A DNA stretch of 64,000 bases from CBDIDH01 sp965277595 (lineage in GTDB: Bacteria; Planctomycetota; Planctomycetia; Isosphaerales; Isosphaeraceae), in NCBI GenBank assembly GCA_965277595.1, contig CBDIDH010000001.1, positions 1,302,001 to 1,366,000 of the forward strand. The letters are read 5' to 3'. Made by a program: the position numbers and the translations under genes. The notes beneath the pieces were generated by a model. The model saw nothing but the letters and a program-made list of their open reading frames with translations. It did not search any database and had not been told where the DNA came from. Below, piece after piece: positions 26,036-33,421 of the stretch (position 1 is its first letter; every line of letters starts with the position of its first letter).

Positions 26036-27144
26036 CGAACGCTCGTCAGGGAAAAGGTACGAAGGGTCTGCTTGGCGATCCGATCGAGGCGCGGCGCGAC
26101 CCCCAGGCCAGGACCCTCGGGCACCTTGAGGACACCTCGGCGGGCGAGGATCGGCGGATCGACGAGGTCGTCGGGATAAGACCTGTCCGAACCCGAGACA
26201 TCACCGGGGATCGTGAATCCGGCGAGGCTGGCGACAGCCAGATTGGCGGCTCGGCCGATTCCGAACTCATGCATTCCGCCACACCAGACCGGCACCCCGC
26301 GAGTGAAGCAGGTATCGTGAACGCGCTTCGCCTCGCGCGGGCCGCCGAGGCGGCTGACCTTGATATTGATGACCCGGCAGGCGTTCAGGTCGATCGCCTT
26401 GCGGGCGTCGTCGGCCGAATGGATGCTCTCGTCAAGACAGACGGGCGTGGCGAGCGCGGATTGAAGCCGAGCGTGATCGATGATGTCGTCGTGCGCCAGA
26501 GGTTGCTCAATCATCAGCAACTGGAACGCGTCGAGCTGGCGGAGCGTGTCCAGGTCGTCGAGCGTGTACGCCGAATTGGCGTCAACCTGAAGCGGCAGGT
26601 CGGGATAGCGGTCGCGAATCTGTCGGACGATCTCGACGTCACGGCCCGGAGCGATCTTGAGCTTGAACCGCCGATAGCCTTCCTCGACATAACGCGCAAT
26701 CTGATCAAAAAGAATGGCGATGTCATCCTCAATGCCGAGGCTGACGCCCGAGAGAATCTCGGACCGACTTCCGCCGAGAAGCCTTGCGATGGACTGGCCT
26801 TTTTGCCGGCCAATCAGGTCCCAGCAGGCAATTTCCAGGCCCGACCGGGCGAAGCGGTTCCCTTTCACCAGGCTGTAAAGGGCGACGAAATCGTCAATCG
26901 TTTCCCAGTCCTTGCCCAGAACGAGCGGACCGAGGATGTCTTTGAGAAGATGCCAGCAGGTTTCGACCGTTTCCGCGCAGTAATATGGTTCCGAAGGCGA
27001 GGCGCATTCGCCCCATCCTGAAATGCCGTCGGCCTCGACCCGGACCAGGATGTGGTCAAGAAACGTCTTGACGCTCGAACTTGTGCGGAAGGGCCGCGCC
27101 AGCGGAAGGCGAACAAGGTGCAGGTCGATCCGTTCCAGCTTCAT
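26032..27144 (-). CDS. Enolase-superfamily N-succinylamino acid racemase / o-succinylbenzoate synthase-like enzyme
   Basis: About 370 aa from the ATG at 27144 (MKLERIDLHLVRLPL, the normal family beginning); the frame opens at a GTG at 27177. It has the capping-domain beginning, then the barrel residues: KxK in RFKLKIAPG, metal ligands Asp in VDANSAY, Glu in MIEQPL and Asp/Glu in CLDESI, and the second-base Lys in INIKVSRLGG. This set is that of the NSAR/OSBS family (MenC relatives). No menaquinone genes are near, while an M20 hydrolase and a GNAT follow, so racemisation of N-acyl amino acids is more likely than o-succinylbenzoate synthesis. It is the first gene of the presumed operon. Confidence 0.85.
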   Translation of the reverse strand: MKLERIDLHLVRLPLARPFRTSSSVKTFLDHILVRVEADGISGWGECASPSEPYYCAETVETCWHLLKDILGPLVLGKDWETIDDFVALYSLVKGNRFARSGLEIACWDLIGRQKGQSIARLLGGSRSEILSGVSLGIEDDIAILFDQIARYVEEGYRRFKLKIAPGRDVEIVRQIRDRYPDLPLQVDANSAYTLDDLDTLRQLDAFQLLMIEQPLAHDDIIDHARLQSALATPVCLDESIHSADDARKAIDLNACRVINIKVSRLGGPREAKRVHDTCFTRGVPVWCGGMHEFGIGRAANLAVASLAGFTIPGDVSGSDRSYPDDLVDPPILARRGVLKVPEGPGLGVAPRLDRIAKQTLRTFSLTSVR

Positions 27145-27190
27145 CGACAACTCGTCACGGAAACGGGGAGAATTCACGGCGACGTCTTGA

Positions 27191-27207
27191 ATGACCGATG
27201 ACCGGCC
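27191..27207. repeat. Half-copy of the TGACC repeat
   Basis: ATGACCGATGACCGGCC, one arm only, in the divergent gap between the racemase and exported msrB genes. No matching right arm is seen; probably a decayed copy. Confidence 0.4.
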
Positions 27208-27361
27208 AAAAAATCAGACTTCCCTTCCCCTTTGCCCTGAAAGCGATTTCCAGGCCAACCATCCCGGGGGTGGAAGTCACCGGTCGGCCTCGCCATAATA
27301 TCAGGAAGGGTCGTCGCTGAAGATTGAGTTCACCACCTTGCCGCGTGGAGGCGCTTGCTCG

Positions 27362-27973
27362 ATGTTGTCAGGTCGCGCGTTCTGGAAAACGGTGTCGTTG
27401 TCGGCGGCTCTGGTGGCGACGTCGTGGGCCTTGATCCCGGCTCAGGAAGCCCCGGCGCAGGGGCGGAAGGTCGTCAAGACCGACGCCGAGTGGCGGAAGA
27501 TGCTCACCCCGATGCAATATCAGGTCACCCGCCACAAGGCGACCGAACCCGCCTTCAGCGGCCGATACGCGAACACCCACACCAAGGGGACTTACATCTG
27601 CGTCTGCTGCGGCGCACCCCTTTTCAACTCGCAGACGAAGTTTGAATCCGGCACTGGCTGGCCCAGCTTCTTCCGCCCGATCAGCCCGAAGGCGGTCGAC
27701 ACCGCCCCCGACTTCGAGACGGGCGAGCGTCGGATCGAGGTCATGTGCAACGACTGCGGCGCTCACCTTGGCCACGTCTTTGACGACGGTCCGCCTCCGA
27801 CCGGCCTCCGCTATTGCATGAACTCCGCCTCATTGAAGCTCTTGCCCGCCACCGCCGGAAGCACCAAGAAAGGCTCGACCTCGAAGGCCAAGAAAGGCCA
27901 GGACGCCCCCGCCGAGTCACCCTCGACCGAGGACGCCAAGCCACCGGCTGATTCCAAGGACGCCGCGAAGTGA
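27362..27973 (+). CDS. msrB: Exported peptide-methionine (R)-S-oxide reductase
   Basis: About 203 aa. The ATG at 27362 follows GGAGG and begins a signal peptide (MLSGRAFWKTVSLSAALVATS, cleavage near PAQ); the frame opens at a TTG at 27338. The MsrB core has both zinc CxxC pairs (C80/C83 in CVCCG, and CNDCG), the SGTGWPSFF segment and the catalytic Cys in RYCMNSASL. The last 45 residues are Lys/Ala/Pro-rich and low complexity. It reduces the R-form of methionine sulfoxide in proteins, here outside the cytoplasm. It is convergent with a second, cytosolic msrB 22 bases away. How it receives electrons is not shown; no DsbD-like partner is near. Confidence 0.92.
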   Translation: MLSGRAFWKTVSLSAALVATSWALIPAQEAPAQGRKVVKTDAEWRKMLTPMQYQVTRHKATEPAFSGRYANTHTKGTYICVCCGAPLFNSQTKFESGTGWPSFFRPISPKAVDTAPDFETGERRIEVMCNDCGAHLGHVFDDGPPPTGLRYCMNSASLKLLPATAGSTKKGSTSKAKKGQDAPAESPSTEDAKPPADSKDAAK

Positions 27974-27995
27974 CCGAGCCCGGGTGACGTTTCGC

Positions 27996-28394
27996 TCAAT
28001 CCTTCTTCGCGTCCAGGTCGATCGACGCTGAGTTAATACAGTAGCGGAGTCCGGTCGGCCTCGGCCCGTCCTCGAAGACGTGGCCGAGGTGACCGCCGCA
28101 ACGTCGGCAGGTGACTTCGGTCCGTAGCATGCCGTGACTGCGGTCCACATGTTCCTCGACCTTCTCGGGGTCGAACGGCTGGAAGAAGCTCGGCCAGCCG
28201 CAACCCGAATCAAACTTGGCGTCCGATGTGAAGAGAGGCTCTCCACAGGCGGCGCAACGATACGTGCCAGGCGTCTTGACGTCCCAGTAAGCCCCGGTGA
28301 AGGGGCGTTCGGTCCCCTTCTGGCGAAGAACGTGATATTGCTCGGCCGACAGTTCCGAGCGCCATTGGTCGTCGGTCTTTTCGATCTTATCCAT
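27996..28394 (-). CDS. msrB: Cytosolic peptide-methionine (R)-S-oxide reductase
   Basis: About 132 aa from the ATG at 28394, which follows GGGAGGAT at ideal distance; the frame opens at 28442. It is a compact MsrB without signal peptide: CAACGEPL and CRRCGGHLGH zinc pairs, SGCGWPSFFQP and the catalytic Cys in RYCINSASI. The extra Cys in SGCGWPSF (Thr in the exported paralogue) is at the usual recycling-cysteine position of the family. It overlaps no gene; the Uma2 gene ends 44 bases upstream on the same strand. Confidence 0.92.
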   Translation of the reverse strand: MDKIEKTDDQWRSELSAEQYHVLRQKGTERPFTGAYWDVKTPGTYRCAACGEPLFTSDAKFDSGCGWPSFFQPFDPEKVEEHVDRSHGMLRTEVTCRRCGGHLGHVFEDGPRPTGLRYCINSASIDLDAKKD

Positions 28395-28438
28395 CGGTCG
28401 ATCCTCCCTGGTGTGGCGGCGAAATTCAGCCCTCGGCG

Positions 28439-29140
28439 TCAAAACGGCCCGTGTTCTTCCCTCCGCCTGAGAAAGTCCGGGGCGCCTTCGGTGAAGAAGG
28501 CCCGGAGCCAGACGTCCCAGGCGGTTTGACCTCGTTTCGGGGCCTCGTCGAGTAGTTGCAGGATAAGCGCGGGAGTCAACCCCGCCAGGAACCGGCTCTC
28601 TGCGACCTCGACGTAAGCCTCTCCATTCAGTTGGCCCATCCAGAGGCTCCGGCGGCGGGGTCGATACCGCCAGACCTCGGGAATTCCCAGGCCGGCGTAG
28701 ACAGAAAGCTTGCCCGCGGAGCTGACCCGGTTATTTACCTCGATCCAGAGGTCGGGAGGCGGATCGACGTTCAGGTCGAGCGTCTCACGCGCGCGAATCC
28801 GGTCAAGCTGGGTGAAGTAAAAGCTCTCGTCAGGTTCCTTGCCCGTTCCTTTGCGTTGCCCCGGCAGACCTTTCCGAAACGTGGTCGAGGCGGTCGCCTC
28901 ACAGTCGAGTCCCGTCGACGCCGCGTAGGCGCAGACGAGCATCCCCAGCCGGAAGGACGCGCGTTCGTGACGGAATTCTGGAGACATGATTTCCAGAACT
29001 CCATCGTGATAGGTCATCCGGGTCGGGCCGTTGCGGGGATCGTCGCGAAGCGTGACGTAAACATCATAGGTGACGCCCCATAAGGCCGCGCCTGCGCTGA
29101 CCTTCCGGCTTTTCGGGATCGTCTCGCGGTCGGTCGACAT
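28439..29140 (-). CDS. Uma2-family (DUF820) restriction-endonuclease-fold protein
   Basis: 233 aa. The start at 29140 is one base after the stop of the ferritin-like gene and is preceded by GGGGAG. Family marks: MTYHDGVLEIMSPEFRHE near the N-terminus, PPDLWIEVNNR (the PD-(D/E)xK-type active site) and LSVYAGLGIPEVWRYRPRRRSLWM. Uma2 proteins are abundant in cyanobacteria and planctomycetes; they have a nuclease fold but an unproven role. An insertion of basic, Gly-rich sequence (RKGLPGQRKGTGKEPDESFYF) lies mid-protein. The tight link to the ferritin-like gene suggests co-expression. Confidence 0.82.
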   Translation of the reverse strand: MSTDRETIPKSRKVSAGAALWGVTYDVYVTLRDDPRNGPTRMTYHDGVLEIMSPEFRHERASFRLGMLVCAYAASTGLDCEATASTTFRKGLPGQRKGTGKEPDESFYFTQLDRIRARETLDLNVDPPPDLWIEVNNRVSSAGKLSVYAGLGIPEVWRYRPRRRSLWMGQLNGEAYVEVAESRFLAGLTPALILQLLDEAPKRGQTAWDVWLRAFFTEGAPDFLRRREEHGPF

Positions 29141-29141
29141 C

Positions 29142-30569
29142 TCAGGCGCTCCCCGAAACGCTCTTGAGGTCGGCGCGCTGGGTCTCGTACGTTTCTTGAA
29201 AGGCAAGGGCGTCGGGATCGGGCGTGATGCCCCAGACGTCGCAGGCCTGGCGGTAAACGTCGGGCCACCAGTTCTCATGCGAGGTCAAACCCTGGTCGCG
29301 GACCGCCGACCAGTTGCTCACGATCCGGGTCCAGCAGAGGTCGCCGTACTCGAGCGCTTCTTTCCAGTTGCCGATCTGCGGGATGTACCACTCGCGGCCG
29401 ATCGAGGCGTGCAAGACCTCGTCGGCCCAGTCATAATCCTGGATCGTCGCCATCAAGGGAATGCCCGATTTCAGGCCCGTTTCCCACTCATAACGCTTGC
29501 CGGTCTTCGACATCAACCCCTGTTCAATGAAGTACAAAACCGCGTGCCGCTCGATCGGCGTGCATTCGGTGTTGAGCCGGAGCGACCAGTTGTGCGTGAT
29601 CCGGGCCTTGGTCCAGTCAACCCCGAGCGCCAGGAAGCCGACCTCGCCCATCATCGCATGCCGGGCTTCGTCCCAGAGTTGCCGGGTCATGTCCCGGTAA
29701 TAACCCCACGGTTTCCCCTTTGTCTCAACGATGATCCCGGCCATCATCTCGGGAACGTCGATCTCGCGAAGTCTCTTGTAGAGCATCATCAGCGCCTTCG
29801 GCTTCGCGTCGAAGGCCGGGTTGTACAGAAAGGCTTCGGGATTCACCCCCTGGTTGTACAGGTCGACAAACCGATCGTCGCGGCGCGGGATGCGATCGTA
29901 CACATAAGGCGTCGCCGAATAGAGCCGCTCCAGGGGTTGGCCTGACGGCTCGTCGGCCCCGTCGAGACCGCCTGCCGAGGCGAGCGCTGAGGTCAGCAGC
30001 GCAACCCAGGGCTGCAATGCCTCTCGGGTCGCGGCATCGACCAGACACTCCAGGCACTTTCGGCCAAAAGCGATCATATCGGCCAGTTCGATCCTGGCGA
30101 ACCGGCAGACGCGGACGGAAGGGGCATCGGTCAGCGGGTTCGTCTCGGCCGCGTGCCGCGCCAGCGCCGCATCGAGCGCGGGAAGGGCGACTTCATAAAG
30201 GCCGACGAGAAGCGCATCGGTCGTCGGCGCGGCGAGGATCTCGTCAAAGACGACGTCGAGGGCCGGGTCGGGAACCGCCTCCAGGCCGAGCGGAGGTTCG
30301 CGCATCTCGCCAACCCGGACGCGGAGCGCCTCGACATGCTCGGCGCAGAGATAGGCGTGGTGCGAGAAGCCGGTCTTCAGTTCGTAAATCGGCTCGGCGG
30401 TGATCCTCGCGGTGAAGATGCCGTGGAGTCGCCGAAAAGCGTGATGATAGCGCTTGAGCCGGGCCACGCACGCGTCGATGCCCAGGCCGGGGCGCGCCGC
30501 TTCCGTCAGCGTCGCCAGACCGGCGAGCGGCGGCAGGCCCCGATAGGAGGGGTGGTCGTTCGTCGTCAT
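29142..30569 (-). CDS. Ferritin-like (putative di-iron) protein
   Basis: About 475 aa from the ATG at 30569; the frame extends to 30791 with Arg-rich sequence that does not look real. It is mostly alpha-helical. YYRDMTRQLWDEARHAMMGEVGF carries an E-x2-H di-iron motif (DEARH), as in ferritin-like oxidases, and a further helix with ExxLHASIGREWY may supply other ligands. Such proteins may be oxygenases (MiaE- or DUF455-like) or iron stores; no family name can be given with certainty. It is followed one base later by the Uma2 gene. Confidence 0.6.
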   Translation of the reverse strand: MTTNDHPSYRGLPPLAGLATLTEAARPGLGIDACVARLKRYHHAFRRLHGIFTARITAEPIYELKTGFSHHAYLCAEHVEALRVRVGEMREPPLGLEAVPDPALDVVFDEILAAPTTDALLVGLYEVALPALDAALARHAAETNPLTDAPSVRVCRFARIELADMIAFGRKCLECLVDAATREALQPWVALLTSALASAGGLDGADEPSGQPLERLYSATPYVYDRIPRRDDRFVDLYNQGVNPEAFLYNPAFDAKPKALMMLYKRLREIDVPEMMAGIIVETKGKPWGYYRDMTRQLWDEARHAMMGEVGFLALGVDWTKARITHNWSLRLNTECTPIERHAVLYFIEQGLMSKTGKRYEWETGLKSGIPLMATIQDYDWADEVLHASIGREWYIPQIGNWKEALEYGDLCWTRIVSNWSAVRDQGLTSHENWWPDVYRQACDVWGITPDPDALAFQETYETQRADLKSVSGSA

Positions 30570-30678
30570 CGCGTCTGATCCCGTCAGTCGGTTCGACCTG
30601 GATAGGGCGGGGCGGTTCGTTCGATGTCCCTCGTCCATTATCTCAGGTCTCGCCGCCGTTCGGAAGGCCGACCGACCG

Positions 30679-31248
30679 TCAGGCGTACCAGGACGGAAGG
30701 CCCGCGAGCAGTTCGGGCGAAACCTTCTTGAGCCAGACGTATTGCTTGTCAATCTTCTTGGGCGTGACCGTCTGTGACGCGGGAATGGCACAGATCAGGC
30801 CAGCCAGAAAGGTGAGTGCACCACCGGCAAGGAGAAAAGGCGTGATCGTATCTTGCATCCTCCCCTGCCCAGAGATTCCCGTTACAAACGCCCCGATGCC
30901 CGTCAGGCAGAGAGCCCAGGCGATCGCGATGGACCGCCGACGCTTGCGGCGGTGTTCCGGGCAGAGCGGGATATAAAGCGTGGCTTTGTTTCGAATAATC
31001 AATGCGACGATGACGTAAATCACGACGTGAAGAAGAATGAGAAGGTAATAGGCCGGCGGATGCCACGATAATTTTCGCTTCAGCCGCCATCCTTCCGCGG
31101 GTGCATCGCACTTGATGCAGCGGTCGGGAAGCTCGGCGTCCTTGCTCATCACCAGCAAGGCACCATCGCGCCAGACGCCGACCTCGCCGATCTCGCGAGG
31201 GATCAGGAGGTCCGTCTTGGGAGCTTCGTACGGGTTGAAATCCTGCAT
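30679..31248 (-). CDS. Small membrane protein with N-terminal NPYEAP motif
   Basis: 189 aa from the ATG at 31248 (MQDFNPYEAPKTDLL). It has an NPYxxP opening often found in short membrane proteins of planctomycetes and xanthomonads, a CIKCDAP Cys pair that could bind metal, two hydrophobic spans near the middle (YYLLILLHVVIYVIVALII and a following helix after a CPEHRRKRRR loop) and a third (ITPFLLAGGALTFLAGLI). The function is unknown. It lies between the glgB and ferritin-like genes on the same strand. Confidence 0.65.
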   Translation of the reverse strand: MQDFNPYEAPKTDLLIPREIGEVGVWRDGALLVMSKDAELPDRCIKCDAPAEGWRLKRKLSWHPPAYYLLILLHVVIYVIVALIIRNKATLYIPLCPEHRRKRRRSIAIAWALCLTGIGAFVTGISGQGRMQDTITPFLLAGGALTFLAGLICAIPASQTVTPKKIDKQYVWLKKVSPELLAGLPSWYA

Positions 31249-31312
31249 GAGCGTGCGTCCGACCAGGTGAGGGGGATCAATCCGAACGCGAGGATACAAG
31301 ATGCGTTTCCCT

Positions 31313-31337
31313 CAAACAACCGAAAAAGGGGTGTTTG
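31313..31337 (-). terminator. Possible terminator after glgB
   Basis: On the minus strand CAAACACCC (31337-31329) pairs with GGTTGTTTG (31321-31313) at eight of nine positions, six bases after the glgB stop. No T-run follows, so the assignment is weak. Confidence 0.3.
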
Positions 31338-31343
31338 TCTCGC

Positions 31344-33239
31344 TCAATCCCTCGCCTTTCGGAAGGCGATCAACGCCAGGGGAGGTAAGGTCATGTTCAA
31401 TGATTGCATCTGCCCGTGCCAGGAGACGGGCGACGTCTTGAGTCCGCCGACGTTCCCCTGACCGCTCCCGCCGTAAAGCGGGGCGTCGCCGTTAAGAACC
31501 TCGTCCCAGTGCCCCGATTCGGGAACGCCGACCCGGTAATTGTGCCGTGGCTCGGGCGTGAAGTTGCAGACGACGAGTACCATGTCGTTCGTCGATCGAT
31601 CCTTGCGGATCAGGCTGAGAATGCTCTGCGCGACGTCGTTGCAGTCAACCCAGGTGAAACCGTCGGGATGACAGTCGAGTTCATGAAGCGCGGGGAAGGC
31701 ACGATACGCCGTGTTCAGGTCGCGCACCCAGCGCTGCAAACCTTGATGAGACGGCTTGTCGGCAAGCGGCCAGTCGAGGCTGGTGTCGTGGTTCCACTCG
31801 TTCCACTGGCCAAACTCGTCACCCATGAACATCAACTTCTTGCCCGGTTGCGCGAACATGTAGCCGAAGAGAAGCCGGAGGTTGGCGAATTTTTGCCAGT
31901 CGTCGCCCGGCATCTTGCCCAGCAGCGATCGCTTTCCGTAAACCACTTCATCATGAGAGAGCGGCAAGACGAAATTCTCTGTGAATGCGTAGAGCATCCG
32001 GAAGGTCAGGCGGTTATGGTGATCCTTGCGCTCGATCGGATCATGCGACATATAATCGAGCGTGTCGTGCATCCAGCCCAGATCCCACTTGTAGTCAAAG
32101 CCAAGGCCGCCGACGTTCGTCGGCCTGCTGACCATCGGCCAGGCGGTTGACTCCTCGGCAAAGGTCATCGTGCCTGGAAAATCCGTGTGAACCCTCTCAT
32201 TCACGCGCCTTAAAAGGGTGATCGCCTCCAGGTTCTCTCGACCGCCGTACTCGTTCGGCAGCCACTCACCGGCTTTGCGCGAGTAGTCGTGGTAGAGCAT
32301 TGAGGCCACGGCATCGACCCTGAGGCCGTCGATGTGATACTTGTCGAGCCAGAAGAGAGCGTTGCTCGTCAGGAAGTTCACCACGCCGGGCCTGCCGAAG
32401 TTGAAGACCGACGTGTTCCATTCCAACTGCCGGCCCCGGCGGGGGTCGGGATGCTCGTAAAGGTGCGTGCCGTCGAAATAGGTCAGGCCGTGCTCGTCGT
32501 TCGGAAAGTGCGCGGGAACCCAGTCGAGAATCACGCCGAGACCCCGCTGATGCAGCGTGTCAATCAAAAACATGAAATCATGTGGATTGCCGAACCGGCT
32601 CGTCGGCGCGAAATAGCCGACCGACTGATAGCCCCACGAGCCGTCAAACGGATGTTCGTTCACCGGCATCAGTTCAACATGCGTGTATCCCATTCCGGCG
32701 GCATAATCGGCGAGCTTGGGAGCGATCTCGCGATAGGAAAGCCAGCGATGATTGGGCTCGCCACGCATCCACGATCCCAGATGCATCTCATAAATGGAGA
32801 TCGGCGCGGTCACGGCGTTCGGACCCCGGCGCAAATTCATCCAGTCGGTATCGCCCCATTCATAACCGTTGAGGTCAAAGACGACCGAGGCCGTTTTTGG
32901 CGTCACCTCGGCCGAGAATGCGTACGGATCGGCCTTATCCACCTGATAATCATCGATTCGCGACGTGATCGTATATTTATACAGCGAGCCTGTCGTGGCG
33001 CCGGGGACGAAGCGTTCCCAGACGCCCGTTTCCCCGCGTGGAGACATCGGGTCGGCCCGAGGATTCCAGCCGTTGAAGTCGCCGATCACGGAGACCTCGC
33101 GCGCGTTGGGCGCCCACACGGCGAACTCGGTTCCGAGCGCGCCGGGGCGGCCGACAACGTGGGCCCCGAACTTGTCATAGGCGCGCGCGTGCGTTCCTTC
33201 GGCCAGCAGGTAGAGGTCGAAGTCAGTCAACAGCGGCAT
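31344..33239 (-). CDS. glgB: 1,4-alpha-glucan branching enzyme
   Basis: 631 aa. It has an N-terminal CBM48 (GTEFAVWAPNAREVSVIGDFNGW) followed by a GH13 barrel: WGYQSVGYFAPTSRFG, DWVPAHFPNDEHGL, nucleophile Asp in HIDGLRVDAVASMLYHDYSR, acid Glu in MTFAEESTAW, and the transition-state Asp in PLSHDEVVYGK, then a C-terminal beta domain. The length fits the shorter branching enzymes that lack the extra N1 module. It makes alpha-1,6 branches in glycogen-like glucan. Last gene of a treS-mak, glgE, glgB series on the minus strand; in the GlgE pathway it branches the chains GlgE extends. Confidence 0.96.
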   Translation of the reverse strand: MPLLTDFDLYLLAEGTHARAYDKFGAHVVGRPGALGTEFAVWAPNAREVSVIGDFNGWNPRADPMSPRGETGVWERFVPGATTGSLYKYTITSRIDDYQVDKADPYAFSAEVTPKTASVVFDLNGYEWGDTDWMNLRRGPNAVTAPISIYEMHLGSWMRGEPNHRWLSYREIAPKLADYAAGMGYTHVELMPVNEHPFDGSWGYQSVGYFAPTSRFGNPHDFMFLIDTLHQRGLGVILDWVPAHFPNDEHGLTYFDGTHLYEHPDPRRGRQLEWNTSVFNFGRPGVVNFLTSNALFWLDKYHIDGLRVDAVASMLYHDYSRKAGEWLPNEYGGRENLEAITLLRRVNERVHTDFPGTMTFAEESTAWPMVSRPTNVGGLGFDYKWDLGWMHDTLDYMSHDPIERKDHHNRLTFRMLYAFTENFVLPLSHDEVVYGKRSLLGKMPGDDWQKFANLRLLFGYMFAQPGKKLMFMGDEFGQWNEWNHDTSLDWPLADKPSHQGLQRWVRDLNTAYRAFPALHELDCHPDGFTWVDCNDVAQSILSLIRKDRSTNDMVLVVCNFTPEPRHNYRVGVPESGHWDEVLNGDAPLYGGSGQGNVGGLKTSPVSWHGQMQSLNMTLPPLALIAFRKARD

Positions 33240-33303
33240 CGTCGGGGCACTCCGCGTGACGGAAGAGGCGGGGAAGCACGTTCTGATGGAATCTTGAGGG
33301 GAT

Positions 33304-33366
33304 CAATGACCAATGACCGATAAAAAATCCTTATCTTTTGACCATTGGTCATTGCTCATCCGTCAT
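33304..33366. repeat. Palindromic repeat, TGACC family
   Basis: CAATGACCAATG (33304-33315) and its complement CATTGGTCATTG (33343-33354). A wider imperfect pair, GATGGAATCTTGA to the left and TCAAATTCCATC to the right, forms outer ends. It occupies the gap between glgE and glgB, inside the presumed operon, so it may act on mRNA processing or stability there. Confidence 0.7.
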
Positions 33367-33421
33367 CAAATTCCATCGTGATCCCTTGCCTGTTCCTATA
33401 TAACATCCCGGTCAAATCAGG

